From positions 1 through 46,859 of the forward strand of contig CAZGCA010000049.1 of the NCBI GenBank assembly GCA_964524145.1: DNA of 46,859 nt, given 5' to 3'. The notes under the pieces are model-generated. The model did no database searches and was not told the origin of the DNA. It saw only the letters and a list, made by a program, of their open reading frames with translations. Positions 9,323 through 17,637 of this stretch are shown here, one piece after another (position 1 is the first letter of the stretch; every line of letters begins with the position of its first letter). Both the position numbers and the translations under genes were made by a program. This DNA is from CAZGCA01 sp964524145. Lineage in GTDB: Bacteria; Hydrogenedentota; CAZGCA01.

Positions 9323-10777
9323 GTGCAGTCAGCGTGGATGGAGTTTGAATCCTTCTGCATCTACCCTCAGACCACTGGCGATTCGTATCGAGTGGATGCG
9401 GCATTGATCGACCTTTCAAGTGGTGACCGCACGGTGCTGAGAGGTGTCCCGATGCGCCGCGCCGGCGATGCGGGCACGTTACGAATAGTCCGCGAATCGC
9501 CTTGGGACGCGATGCCACAAGAAGAGCGGGAGTTCTTTGAAACACGGTTGGCAATGGCGAGCAAGGAGGCTGGCAACCCACCATTGGAGCCTGATAGGCC
9601 CGAACTCATCTTGTCATTACCACGAGTGCGTTATGTTGTACCCGTGGTGGGCCCGCCCAGGCGAGACAGGGTGATAGAGGACGTCTCGCCGCCATTTCTT
9701 CCCCCGTTCGAACCGAACTGGGAACGCGCGCTGGACGGTGACGTTGCTGAACCGCCGGACATACCGATCCCTATTGATGCGGTCAACGGGGATGTCGTGC
9801 AGATGGTCACCAGTCTGGGCAGTGGGTTCAAGGTGCTCGACGTGGGGTGTTCCGCAGGGCTGACGGGTGCGGCGGTAAAACAGCTTGATCCGGAGGTCGA
9901 GTGGGTTGGGGTCGACAACGTGCCTGCGGCAGTAGACATCGCACAACGTCGACTGGATGCCGCACACCTCGCGGATATCGAGCGCCATTCGTTACCCTAT
10001 GCGCCGGGCTACTTTGACGTGGCGGTGGTGTCTCAGGTGCTCGAACACCTCTACAACCCGTGGACTGCTGCGAGGAAAGTCGTTACCTATTTGAGAGAAG
10101 GTGGCGTCTTGCTGTGCGGCGTGCCTCATGCGGGACACGTGGCGCTGCTCACGCAACTGCTGGAGGGTCGCTACCCGTACAGCGGTTCGGGACCGCTCGA
10201 TATCAGCCACCTGCGGTTGTTCACTGCCGAAACGATTCTGCAGCTCATCGAGCAAGCAGGCTGCCAGCCGGCAGTCCTGACCAAGCTTCTTTTTAGGGGA
10301 ACCTCGTGCGACGAGCATATGATGACGGGGTTGCTCGATGCTTCACGATGTGCGGGGATAGACTCCGACGGTTATGCCACTGATGGATGGGCCGGCAGCT
10401 TCACTGTTGTGGCCCGGAAACAACACGTGACGGTTGCCAGACGGTCATCCCTGGTACGACGAGCCGAGAAGCTCAGCGAGACCGGCGACTACATAGAGGC
10501 CCAACGACTCCTCGTGCTTGAGACCACACTGCATAGCCAGAATGCACTAGGTTTCGTACGGCTCGCGCACGTGCTCAAGACGCAGGGTAACATCGAGGAA
10601 GGTATCAACGTTTTGGATCGGTGTGTCCAGTTGCACGAAAGCTATCTACCTGCACGCTATGAACTGATACTCGCGCTCAACGAAGCGGGCCGTTCGGATC
10701 AGGCACTCGCGGCGCTCGAAGATGCCGCGGGGCTAAACGCGAGTTTCTTCATGCCGCTGCAATCCTTGTTGTTATGA
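9323..10777 (+). CDS. SAM-dependent methyltransferase with C-terminal TPR-like repeats
   Basis: 484 residues from GTG 9323, chosen because GGGAGAAG lies five bases before it; TTG 9305 and ATG 9338 are alternatives. The first 150 residues are not recognised. A class I methyltransferase domain follows (about 155-320): motif I reads VLDVGCSAG, an acidic residue ends the next strand in WVGVD, and SQVLEHL and GGVLLCGVPH follow, as in Methyltransf_11/23-type enzymes often found with glycan synthesis genes. Residues 375-484 form helical TPR-like repeats (for example GNIEEGINVLDRCVQLHESY). The substrate is unknown. Neighbours are not clearly co-transcribed. The TPR tail may recruit a partner. Confidence 0.82.
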   Translation: MQSAWMEFESFCIYPQTTGDSYRVDAALIDLSSGDRTVLRGVPMRRAGDAGTLRIVRESPWDAMPQEEREFFETRLAMASKEAGNPPLEPDRPELILSLPRVRYVVPVVGPPRRDRVIEDVSPPFLPPFEPNWERALDGDVAEPPDIPIPIDAVNGDVVQMVTSLGSGFKVLDVGCSAGLTGAAVKQLDPEVEWVGVDNVPAAVDIAQRRLDAAHLADIERHSLPYAPGYFDVAVVSQVLEHLYNPWTAARKVVTYLREGGVLLCGVPHAGHVALLTQLLEGRYPYSGSGPLDISHLRLFTAETILQLIEQAGCQPAVLTKLLFRGTSCDEHMMTGLLDASRCAGIDSDGYATDGWAGSFTVVARKQHVTVARRSSLVRRAEKLSETGDYIEAQRLLVLETTLHSQNALGFVRLAHVLKTQGNIEEGINVLDRCVQLHESYLPARYELILALNEAGRSDQALAALEDAAGLNASFFMPLQSLLL

Positions 10778-10788
10778 ATAAACAACAT

Positions 10789-10832
10789 CCTTGATGATGT
10801 ATACTCCGGGGGACGGATGTCGGTTCGGAAGG
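10789..10832 (+). repeat. 44-base upstream repeat, copy B
   Basis: Copy of the 9126-9169 repeat. It contains TATACT, a plausible -10 box, at 10799-10804. It also opens a 23-codon frame (10794-10865) whose TGA overlaps the ATG of the FMN reductase gene at 10862. Confidence 0.6.
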
Positions 10833-10861
10833 TCTCTTTTCCAAAAGACGGAGGATGGGGC

Positions 10862-11497
10862 ATGAAGATTGTAGGATTCAGCGCCGGGGTTGTCGGCCGG
10901 GAAAGTAACGTAGACCGAATGGTCAAGGCGATCCTGGACCGGACCGGGTCCGAGTACGAGTTCGTGAAACTGACGGATCTCACGTATTCAGGATGCAAAG
11001 GGTGCGTCGAGTTGTGCGGTAAACCACGTGTATGCCGACGTGAAGACGACTTGCTCCCCTATTACGAGACGATCAAGACGGCCGACGCGGTGGTAGTGGG
11101 CAGTCCAGTCTACTTCGGCTCGGTAAACGCGGCAACGATCGCGTTCAGCGAACGTTTTTTCGGTTACCGGCATGTTGACTGCGCCATAGCGTGCAAACCG
11201 TTTGCGTTGGCAATCGCCGGAGGCGGTTCTACCGAGCAGGTGAAAGACCAGTTTGAACGGTTGCTCGCGCCGTTCGAAGTCGATATTGTCGGCACGGTGC
11301 TGCACCGTACCAATATAGCACCGTGCTTCAGTTGCGGTCTTCACAAGGTCTGCACCATCGGCGGGTTATACCAAACGATTGGCGAAGCCGCTCACACGTT
11401 GGAGATCACGTCCGAGATGTTTACGGCGTGGGAGGACCAACCGGAGACTGTCGCTGCCGTCGAAGCGGTTGCCCAGAAGCTCAAAGCTCTCAAGTAG
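10862..11497 (+). CDS. NADPH-dependent FMN reductase / flavodoxin-like iron-sulfur flavoprotein
   Basis: 211 residues. ATG 10862 has GGAGG seven bases upstream and begins the conserved beta strand KIVGFSAG; an in-frame start at 10817 would add 15 unconserved residues. The flavodoxin-like fold is shown by the N-terminal phosphate loop region (about 6-14), CKGCVELCG (about 42-50, the close-set Cys pattern of the iron-sulfur flavoprotein family) and ADAVVVGSPVYFGSV (about 74-88), which binds the flavin. Additional Cys occur near 150-162 (CFSCGLHKVC). It probably transfers electrons from NAD(P)H through FMN. It lies 104 bases before the CoA-transferase gene and may be co-transcribed. Confidence 0.85.
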   Translation: MKIVGFSAGVVGRESNVDRMVKAILDRTGSEYEFVKLTDLTYSGCKGCVELCGKPRVCRREDDLLPYYETIKTADAVVVGSPVYFGSVNAATIAFSERFFGYRHVDCAIACKPFALAIAGGGSTEQVKDQFERLLAPFEVDIVGTVLHRTNIAPCFSCGLHKVCTIGGLYQTIGEAAHTLEITSEMFTAWEDQPETVAAVEAVAQKLKALK

Positions 11498-11601
11498 AGG
11501 GGGGCGTGGCCCGCAAGAGAGAAACAGGTTTCAGCCGCCGTGTGTGAATCGAGAGATGATGGGTTTCTGCGGAGCGTGCAATTACGAAGGAGCTATCTGC
11601 G

Positions 11602-12807
11602 ATGAACGATCAAGAAGACGGCTCTGCGGGGTCAGGTCCCCTGACGGGGGTTAGAGTTACTGATTTCAGCAGCGTCATTTCGGGGAGTTACGCCGGAACC
11701 GTGCTGGGCGATATGGGCGCCGAAGTGGTAAAAGTCGAGTCGCTCCACGGCGACCTGGCACGACGGTGGGGGCCGTTCCTGGCGGGCGAGAGCGGCCTGT
11801 TCCAAGGATGGAATCGCAGCAAACGAGGTATCGCCGTTGACCTGCGTACCGACGCCGGCAGGGAGATCGCCTACGCTCTGGTCCGCGAGTCCGATATTGT
11901 TATCGAGAACTTCCGCCAGGGCGTTACCGAAAAGCTCGGGGTCGATTACGAGACTCTCCGCAACGTGAATCCCACCATCATCTACTGTTCCGTCGCGGGC
12001 TTCGGTTCCAGGGGACCTTACAGCGCCCTGCCGGCATTCGATCCACTTTTGCAGTCCATGAGCGGTTCCGCGCGCCGCCACGTTCAGTACGTTTCTTGCC
12101 AGAGAAAGGCGTGCGTGTATCCCGGCGTGGCATACACCGACTTCGGCGCGGCATTACTGGGTACCAGCGGGATCCTCGCCGCACTCTATCATCGTGAGAA
12201 GACCGGGCAGGGACAGAAACTGGAGACGTCCCTGCTGCAGGCTGCGATGGCCATGCAGCCTCATTTCTTCGTTGAAGCACTGGACGTCGAGCCGGAAGCT
12301 GCCCCCGGCATTTACCCATATAACTTCTACGACACCAAAGACGACGTGATCTTCATCGCCGCAGGAACCGACGCGTTCTGGCAACGCCTCTGCGAGGGAA
12401 TCGGTGCGCCGGAGCTTGCCGAAGACGAGAAGTACAAGAGCAATACAGGCCGTTATGCCAACAAGGGAGAACTGCACGAGAAGGTGCAGGCCTGTTTCCT
12501 CGAAAAGACGACCGAGGAATGGGTCGAGATCCTCGTCGATAAGGGGATACCGTGTGCGCCCGCTCTGACGTACGAGGAGTTCTTCAACCATCCACAAGTC
12601 GAGGCCATGGGTATGAGTGTCGTTGCGCAACACTCGAAGATCGGCCGTCTCCGTCTCTGGGGCATACCCGTCGATTTCGAGAAGACGCCGGCAACGATAC
12701 GGCGCACCGCACCGGCTTTGGGTGAACATACGGACGAACTCCTCCGTGAACTCGGGTACGACGACAACCGGATCAAGAGTCTCCGGGAAGAGGGCGTCGT
12801 CAAGTAG
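11602..12807 (+). CDS. Family III CoA-transferase (CaiB/BaiF type)
   Basis: 401 residues, close to the family's usual 400-430. ATG 11602 follows AAGGAG. The opening LTGVRVTDFSSVISGSYAG, GDMGAEVVKVE and the RSKRGIAVDL segment are typical of CaiB/BaiF enzymes. The catalytic Asp is likely Asp180 in YTDFGAA, aligned with Asp169 of formyl-CoA transferase, followed by GILAALYHREKTGQGQ. The enzyme moves CoA between carboxylic acids through an aspartyl-CoA intermediate; the acid cannot be told from sequence. Its neighbours (flavoproteins and a UroD-like protein) could point to a small aromatic or methylated-compound pathway, but this is a guess. Confidence 0.92.
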   Translation: MNDQEDGSAGSGPLTGVRVTDFSSVISGSYAGTVLGDMGAEVVKVESLHGDLARRWGPFLAGESGLFQGWNRSKRGIAVDLRTDAGREIAYALVRESDIVIENFRQGVTEKLGVDYETLRNVNPTIIYCSVAGFGSRGPYSALPAFDPLLQSMSGSARRHVQYVSCQRKACVYPGVAYTDFGAALLGTSGILAALYHREKTGQGQKLETSLLQAAMAMQPHFFVEALDVEPEAAPGIYPYNFYDTKDDVIFIAAGTDAFWQRLCEGIGAPELAEDEKYKSNTGRYANKGELHEKVQACFLEKTTEEWVEILVDKGIPCAPALTYEEFFNHPQVEAMGMSVVAQHSKIGRLRLWGIPVDFEKTPATIRRTAPALGEHTDELLRELGYDDNRIKSLREEGVVK

Positions 12808-12840
12808 AGGTCGGCCGGTCTGCTCGACGTACCGTTCAAG

Positions 12841-13902
12841 TCAGGTTGAAGTCAACCGTTCGACACGTTTGATGAGGTCCTTCGCCTGCGCCTCGCTGGC
12901 ACAGCTCGTATCCATGAACAGCCCCTTCGGCGACAGGTGCTGCATGAGTATCTCAACCTCCTCCGGGTCAACTGTGAGGTGGAGGCTCTTGCCGCCTTTC
13001 TGGATACGGTCGAGCAGCTCGATCCACTCGGGCATGGGCGGCGCAGCCGTGCCCGGCACCCACTGTATCGCTTCAAGCTCGGGCATGTCGAGCAGCGCGT
13101 CGAGATGGCATATGGCGTCCGGTCCGTCGAGATGGTAGAGCACATGGTCGAGATGCTGGGCGAGCCGGCGTATGCCCGGCATGAACAGCTCGGAGAACGT
13201 GCGCGGCGATATCATCGCGCTGAAATCGTTCTGCAGCGGGTAGTGTGTTCCGGGCGCGTACGATAGAAGCCAGCTTGTAGACCCTTCCTGGCCACCCTGC
13301 GTTATCGCGTACAGCTCGTCGTACAGCTCTATCCAGAGCCTTGCGACATGGTCGCGCACCGAAACGACCGAGCCCGGATTTTCCCCTATGTCGAGCAGCA
13401 GTTCGCTCGTTCCGCGCAGGCTCGCAATAACGTCGGCCGCACCGCCTATGTCGCTCACCGACGTCATCCATTTGTCTTTGCCCGCTCGTGCGGATTCGGT
13501 CGTGATACTTTCGACCGCGCGGTACCACTTGTTCGAGCGGTCGATCTCGAGCGAGAGTATCTCGTCGAGGCTCTCGACCGATCTCGGGAACCACACGGTG
13601 TCGAACGCCAGGACCGCGTTCCCGCTCATCATCGCGGCAAGACTGCCCGGACCGAGATTGACAAACAAACTCGGTATTGCGTCCCCGCCGTAGAACGTGG
13701 TCTCGACGAGGTGCTGATGTTTCGCGACGACATAGTCGGCGTCAAGCCAATGTGTTTCAAGGTCGTCGGCGAACTCGAACGGTTTCGCCTGCGCGCCGGC
13801 GAGAGGTGCGGTAACAGCAATAACCGCCCGGTCGATGATCTCCCCGTGCCACCACGCTTCGATACGTTTCTTTGCCTGATCGACATCCTCTTTATACTGC
13901 AT
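12841..13902 (-). CDS. Uroporphyrinogen decarboxylase-like (UroD/MtaA superfamily) protein
   Basis: 353 residues starting MQYKEDVDQ. The overall pattern (an N-terminal helical segment KRIEAWWHGEIIDRAVIAV, a central SPRTFSELFMPG, and YHLDGPDAICHLD near 248-260) matches the UroD-like group that is abundant in Planctomycetota-type genomes. True UroD substrate-binding signatures such as the N-terminal RQAGR are absent, so haem synthesis is unlikely. The HLDG segment lies where methylcobamide:CoM methyltransferases have the HxC zinc site, and only one later Cys (CAS near 336) is present, so metal binding is uncertain. It starts nine bases after the flavodoxin gene ends and is probably its operon partner. 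Confidence 0.75.
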   Translation of the reverse strand: MQYKEDVDQAKKRIEAWWHGEIIDRAVIAVTAPLAGAQAKPFEFADDLETHWLDADYVVAKHQHLVETTFYGGDAIPSLFVNLGPGSLAAMMSGNAVLAFDTVWFPRSVESLDEILSLEIDRSNKWYRAVESITTESARAGKDKWMTSVSDIGGAADVIASLRGTSELLLDIGENPGSVVSVRDHVARLWIELYDELYAITQGGQEGSTSWLLSYAPGTHYPLQNDFSAMISPRTFSELFMPGIRRLAQHLDHVLYHLDGPDAICHLDALLDMPELEAIQWVPGTAAPPMPEWIELLDRIQKGGKSLHLTVDPEEVEILMQHLSPKGLFMDTSCASEAQAKDLIKRVERLTST

Positions 13903-13911
13903 TTGACCCCC

Positions 13912-14388
13912 TCAACCCGTCATCTTGTCGGTCAGCTTCGCCATCCGCGTCCCGTACCGTTTGCACTGGTCAATGCTGCGCGCGTCGGGCGCGCCTATCG
14001 CGACCGGACCATAATGGTCGCCCTGCGGGTCGCCATGGCACACCATCCCGTGTATCATGAGCGCCTTGATTATATCCATAATCGTCGTTTCGTTTCCGCC
14101 GCCCACCTGTGCCGACGAGGCAAACGCGCCGCCAACCTTGCCGTCCAGCTTGCCGTGAAACTTGACGCTCTCGTCGAGCAGCTTCTTGAGCTCGGCAGCC
14201 ATCGTGCCGTAGTACACGGGCGACCCCATCAGGATGGCGTCATACTCCAACAACTCGTCCGGCGACGTCTGTTCGGCGCGTTTCATCGTGACCTCGGCGC
14301 CGGCGCTCTCCGCGCCTTCCTTGACGAGCTCCGCCATCTTCTCGGTGTTCCCGGACCGCGAGTAATACACAATCAACATCTTGGCCAT
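13912..14388 (-). CDS. Flavodoxin / WrbA-like NAD(P)H:quinone oxidoreductase
   Basis: 158 residues from ATG 14388, which follows GGAGGTGGGGAAG; an upstream in-frame ATG at 14448 lacks such a site. The FMN phosphate loop YYSRSGNTEKMA (about 8-19), the AILMGSPVYYGTMAAELK loop (about 51-68) and SSAQVGGGNETTI (about 90-102) are those of the WrbA family (usual length 195-200; this one is shorter). It carries electrons by way of FMN. It is the first gene of a two-gene operon with the UroD-like gene, and a second flavoprotein lies nearby at 10862-11497. Confidence 0.87.
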   Translation of the reverse strand: MAKMLIVYYSRSGNTEKMAELVKEGAESAGAEVTMKRAEQTSPDELLEYDAILMGSPVYYGTMAAELKKLLDESVKFHGKLDGKVGGAFASSAQVGGGNETTIMDIIKALMIHGMVCHGDPQGDHYGPVAIGAPDARSIDQCKRYGTRMAKLTDKMTG

Positions 14389-14635
14389 CTTCCCCACCTC
14401 CAGATTACAGAACAGTTTTCGAAAGACCACAAAGCCAATGTTGTCCAATGGTAATCTGGTAGCACGGGAAAATCAACAGCTTGGGCACGAGCAGCTCGAT
14501 CGGTGCGGATCGGCGAGAGTTCATTTGGTTGGTTCTTTTAAAGGTTGAAAACGATTGGGCGAACGGTGTAGCATTTGCCTGAGAAGCGATAGCGTCGGCA
14601 GAAGACGTGTTTATTGAGTATCGGGAGGTGTGGTT

Positions 14636-15622
14636 GTGCGTGCAGGAGTGATGGTACTCGGGTTAGCGTTGGTCTGTGGCTTGGCGCACGGTGCGGAGGT
14701 CAAGATGGAGAAGGTGGCGTACGGCGGTTGGGACAACTGTATCAAGTTGAGCAACGGGTCGCTGGAACTTGTGGCCACGACGGACGTTGGGCCGCGAGTT
14801 ATCCGCATGGGGTTCGTGAACGGGCAGAACATGTTCTTCGAGAACGAGGCCGAGCTGGGCACGACCGGCGGCACAGAGTGGAAGTCTTACGGCGGGCACA
14901 GGCTATGGCATGCGCCCGAGGTCGCTCCGCGCACGTACTGGCCCGACAACGTTCCGGTCGAGTACGACTGGGACGGCAAGACGCTCACGCTCGTCCAGCC
15001 GATGGAAGAGTCCAACCGCGTCTCGAAAGAGATCGAAGTGACGCTCGACGCCGGCACGGACCACGTGAAAATGTTGCACCGTCTGATCAACCACAACCCG
15101 TGGGAGATCGAGCTCGCACCCTGGTGTCTCACCGTCATGGCGCAGAAGAACCGGGCGATCTTCCCGCAGGAGGAGTTCCGGCCGCATCCCGACTACTTTC
15201 TGCCGGCACGCCCGCTCGTGCTGTGGCACTACACCGACATGACCGACCCGCGCTGGACGTGGGGCACGAAATACGTCCAGCTCCAGCAGGATCCGAACCG
15301 GAACATCAAGCAGAAGGTTGGCGTCAGAAACACGAAGGGATGGGCGGCCAGCTACCTGAACGGCGATCTTTTCGTGAAACGGTTTCCGTTTGACCCGAAG
15401 GCAACGTACGTCGATTTCGGGTGCAACAACGAGTTTTACACCGACGGGTCGATAGTCGAAGTCGAAAGCCTCGGCCCTCTCTCTCCGCTTGCAGCGGACG
15501 GAGGCGCCGTCGAGTACACCGAGCACTGGTTCCTTTTCAAGACCGAGGTCGGCACAGACGAGGAGTCGATCGACGCAAAGGTTCTCCCGCTGGTCGGCAA
15601 GACGAACGCGTTCCTGAAATAG
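14636..15622 (+). CDS. Secreted DUF4380-like (aldose-epimerase-fold) protein
   Basis: 328 residues from GTG 14636, seven bases after GGGAGG; GTG 14630 is an alternative. Signal peptide 1-19 (ending AHGA). The body has the pattern of DUF4380 proteins, a galactose-mutarotase-like beta-sandwich: WDNCIKLSNGSLELVATTDVGPRVI, GGHRLWHAPE and the later WCLTVMA are characteristic. These proteins probably bind carbohydrate; enzymatic activity is not established. It is followed by two hairpins (15639-15688 and 15723-15741) in the gap to the convergent kinase gene. The assignment to DUF4380 is from recognition of the pattern and could be another member of the same fold. Confidence 0.72.
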   Translation: MRAGVMVLGLALVCGLAHGAEVKMEKVAYGGWDNCIKLSNGSLELVATTDVGPRVIRMGFVNGQNMFFENEAELGTTGGTEWKSYGGHRLWHAPEVAPRTYWPDNVPVEYDWDGKTLTLVQPMEESNRVSKEIEVTLDAGTDHVKMLHRLINHNPWEIELAPWCLTVMAQKNRAIFPQEEFRPHPDYFLPARPLVLWHYTDMTDPRWTWGTKYVQLQQDPNRNIKQKVGVRNTKGWAASYLNGDLFVKRFPFDPKATYVDFGCNNEFYTDGSIVEVESLGPLSPLAADGGAVEYTEHWFLFKTEVGTDEESIDAKVLPLVGKTNAFLK

Positions 15623-15638
15623 TCTCCAGTTTGTATTC

Positions 15639-15688
15639 CCGCCTTCAGGCGGAAGATGGAAGGACGCATCCTGACCGGCTGAAGGCGG
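15639..15688. terminator. Long-range stem-loop between convergent genes
   Basis: CCGCCTTCAG (15639-15648) pairs perfectly with CTGAAGGCGG (15679-15688) across a 30-base loop. CCGCC-TTCA-GGCGG at 15639-15652 can also form a local hairpin. It stands 16 bases after the stop at 15622. There is no U-tract, so it may be an extragenic palindrome rather than an intrinsic terminator. Confidence 0.45.
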
Positions 15689-15722
15689 AACTACGAACTC
15701 TCGGTTCCGTCGGTCCCAGAAC

Positions 15723-15741
15723 CTTGGGCAAGATGCCCAAG
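15723..15741. terminator. Hairpin near the 3' end of the kinase gene
   Basis: CTTGGGC and GCCCAAG form a perfect 7-bp stem around a 5-base loop. It is 13 bases from the kinase stop codon on the minus strand and could serve either convergent transcript. Confidence 0.45.
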
Positions 15742-15754
15742 CCACGTTTCGAGG

Positions 15755-17368
15755 CTATGTACGGGACGTTATTGGGCCGGAACCGCGGATGGGAACGCAG
15801 GGTTCGATTGCGTTGCTGATGTCAACACCGTACCGGTCGCGGTACCGGGTCTCGAGACGGCTCATGAGCGGTTGGACAGAGCTGTCTTCGACGAGTGCCA
15901 TGATGCAGCCGCCGAGACCGGCCCCGGCCATCTGGGCGCCCACGACACCGTCGACGCGGAGGGCTTCGTCGACCAGAAAATCCAGCTTCTCGGTGCTGCA
16001 CGAGTAGGCGCCGGGTTGTGCCGACAGAGGAGCCGGCTGTTCGATAAGACCGTCGAGGTACTCGTCGGTGGCAGTGGCACGAAATGGATGGACCGCACCG
16101 GTCTCGTCGAACCTGACAACCCTGTCACCATCGTGCGAGGTCGTCATCAGCTGGCCGAACGCAGCGACATCGCCCGCCTTGAGACGCTCGCCTGCTTCCT
16201 TGCTTCGCTGGCATTCGGCAACACCGTACAGACAGACGTCCCGGACGGCGTACCCTTCTGCCGGTTCGTCATGGGTCGAGAAGATCACGCCCAGCGTGTC
16301 TGCATGCTCCGGCAGAACCTTCGTCAGGTCGGCTCGCGATATCCGCGCGGGCAATGAGCGGATCATCTTGTATATCGTCTCGAGGTCAAGGCCGCGTGTG
16401 TCGAGAGAGAGATCGCGCAGGTGCCGGACAGTTTCCGCGACCTCCGGGAACGTGTTATGCAACAACATCAGGCCGAACTCGTACGCGGCGACCCGGTTGT
16501 TGAAGACGTTCTTGGATTGTCCGGCTTTCTGCGATGTCTCGAGCGAGTTGCAGACGACGACGGTGTAGCCCGGCGGAAACGGCACGTGTTCGACGACCTT
16601 GAACGGCAGGAACCGCATCCGCAGGAGCATGCCTTCCCGGCACAGCTTCATCGCCGCGTGGTCGCCGCTGCCCCCGCGCGTGCCGACGTACCACTCGCCT
16701 TCGCCGCAGACGTCGATAAACTGTTCCGGCGACAGATCGATGTCGTTGAGCAGCGTTATCGCTTCGGCAACCGCGACGGTGAGCGCGGAGGACGACGAGA
16801 GCCCCGCGCCGCGCGGCACGTCACCATACGCAACGATATCCGCACCGCGCAACGGTTTCTTTGGGAAAACGGATTGTGTTTTGAGAATGGCGCCCTTGGC
16901 GTAGTTCGACCAGTCGCCGGCCGATTCCGCAACGGCGCTGGTCACGGCATCGCTGTTGATGAACCCGACCCAGTCGGAAATGTCCACGCGAGCGGCTTCC
17001 TCGCTGATTGAGAACGTGCGCGCGGGAAACTGTTCCGGCTCGACGTTCTGCATCGTCACTCGGTCGTCGTCGCGCGGTGCGGCAACGAGCAACACTTCTC
17101 TGTTCAGCGCGATGGAGTTGTTGTACCCGCCGCGGTGGTCGACGTGCCGGCCGAGCAGGTTGAGCCTGCCCGGGCAGCGAACGAGTATCGTCTCCCGGTC
17201 GGGCCCGTGGAGTTCCGCGAACGTTTCAAGCAGCCGGAGATACCTGCCGAGCCGTTGGCTGACGAGCTCGTCTCTCGAGCCGTAGACCGACTGGAGCGCG
17301 GCAAGACACTGAGCCGAAGGAGTGCCGAACGCGTCCAGCCAATCGCCAACCTCTTTCGCAAACGCCAT
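15755..17368 (-). CDS. Galactokinase-like GHMP sugar kinase with altered sugar-site motif
   Basis: 537 residues from ATG 17368 (AAGAGAGG six bases upstream; ATG 17398 is possible). Canonical galactokinase is about 390 residues, so this one is long. GHMP motifs are intact: PGRLNLLGRHVDHRGG (about 66-81), the ATP-binding DVPRGAGLSSSSA (about 183-195), GGSGDHAAM with catalytic-type Asp236, and GAQMAGAGLGGC near 495-506. In galactokinase the first motif reads GEHTDY and its Glu, His and Asp contact galactose. Here Glu is replaced by Arg74 while His75 and Asp77 remain, and the usual Gln after Asp236 is His237. It phosphorylates a sugar or sugar acid, perhaps not galactose. A clear promoter precedes it. 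Confidence 0.85.
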   Translation of the reverse strand: MAFAKEVGDWLDAFGTPSAQCLAALQSVYGSRDELVSQRLGRYLRLLETFAELHGPDRETILVRCPGRLNLLGRHVDHRGGYNNSIALNREVLLVAAPRDDDRVTMQNVEPEQFPARTFSISEEAARVDISDWVGFINSDAVTSAVAESAGDWSNYAKGAILKTQSVFPKKPLRGADIVAYGDVPRGAGLSSSSALTVAVAEAITLLNDIDLSPEQFIDVCGEGEWYVGTRGGSGDHAAMKLCREGMLLRMRFLPFKVVEHVPFPPGYTVVVCNSLETSQKAGQSKNVFNNRVAAYEFGLMLLHNTFPEVAETVRHLRDLSLDTRGLDLETIYKMIRSLPARISRADLTKVLPEHADTLGVIFSTHDEPAEGYAVRDVCLYGVAECQRSKEAGERLKAGDVAAFGQLMTTSHDGDRVVRFDETGAVHPFRATATDEYLDGLIEQPAPLSAQPGAYSCSTEKLDFLVDEALRVDGVVGAQMAGAGLGGCIMALVEDSSVQPLMSRLETRYRDRYGVDISNAIEPCVPIRGSGPITSRT

Positions 17369-17424
17369 CGATAGCCTCTCTTCACGTTCTCGCCGCATCG
17401 GAACGGGACATTGTTCCGCGGACG

Positions 17425-17454
17425 ATTATACGTGTACCGAGTGCCACTGAACAA
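17425..17454 (-). promoter_or_regulatory. Promoter of the sugar kinase gene
   Basis: On the minus strand TTGTTC (17449-17454), an 18-base spacer and TATAAT (17425-17430) lie about 57 bases before the start at 17368. Confidence 0.6.
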
Positions 17455-17637
17455 GCTGTGCTCAGGAACGGATTGTCGCACTGACCGCACAACGGAAAGT
17501 CGTGCCCGTGCTCGAACTGAGCGCACGAAAGGCCTCTTCTCTCCGGCGCTGTACAATGAGGTGCCGTTCGCGGTACAATCATGGTACGTGGTTCCGTTAC
17601 GTTCGAAGGCGCCTTGACCCTAACCCGGAAAGAAGAA

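Noticed and set aside
14614..15393. Plus-strand frame of 259 codons
   Set aside because: Out-of-frame shadow of the DUF4380-like gene, which has a signal peptide and ribosome site.
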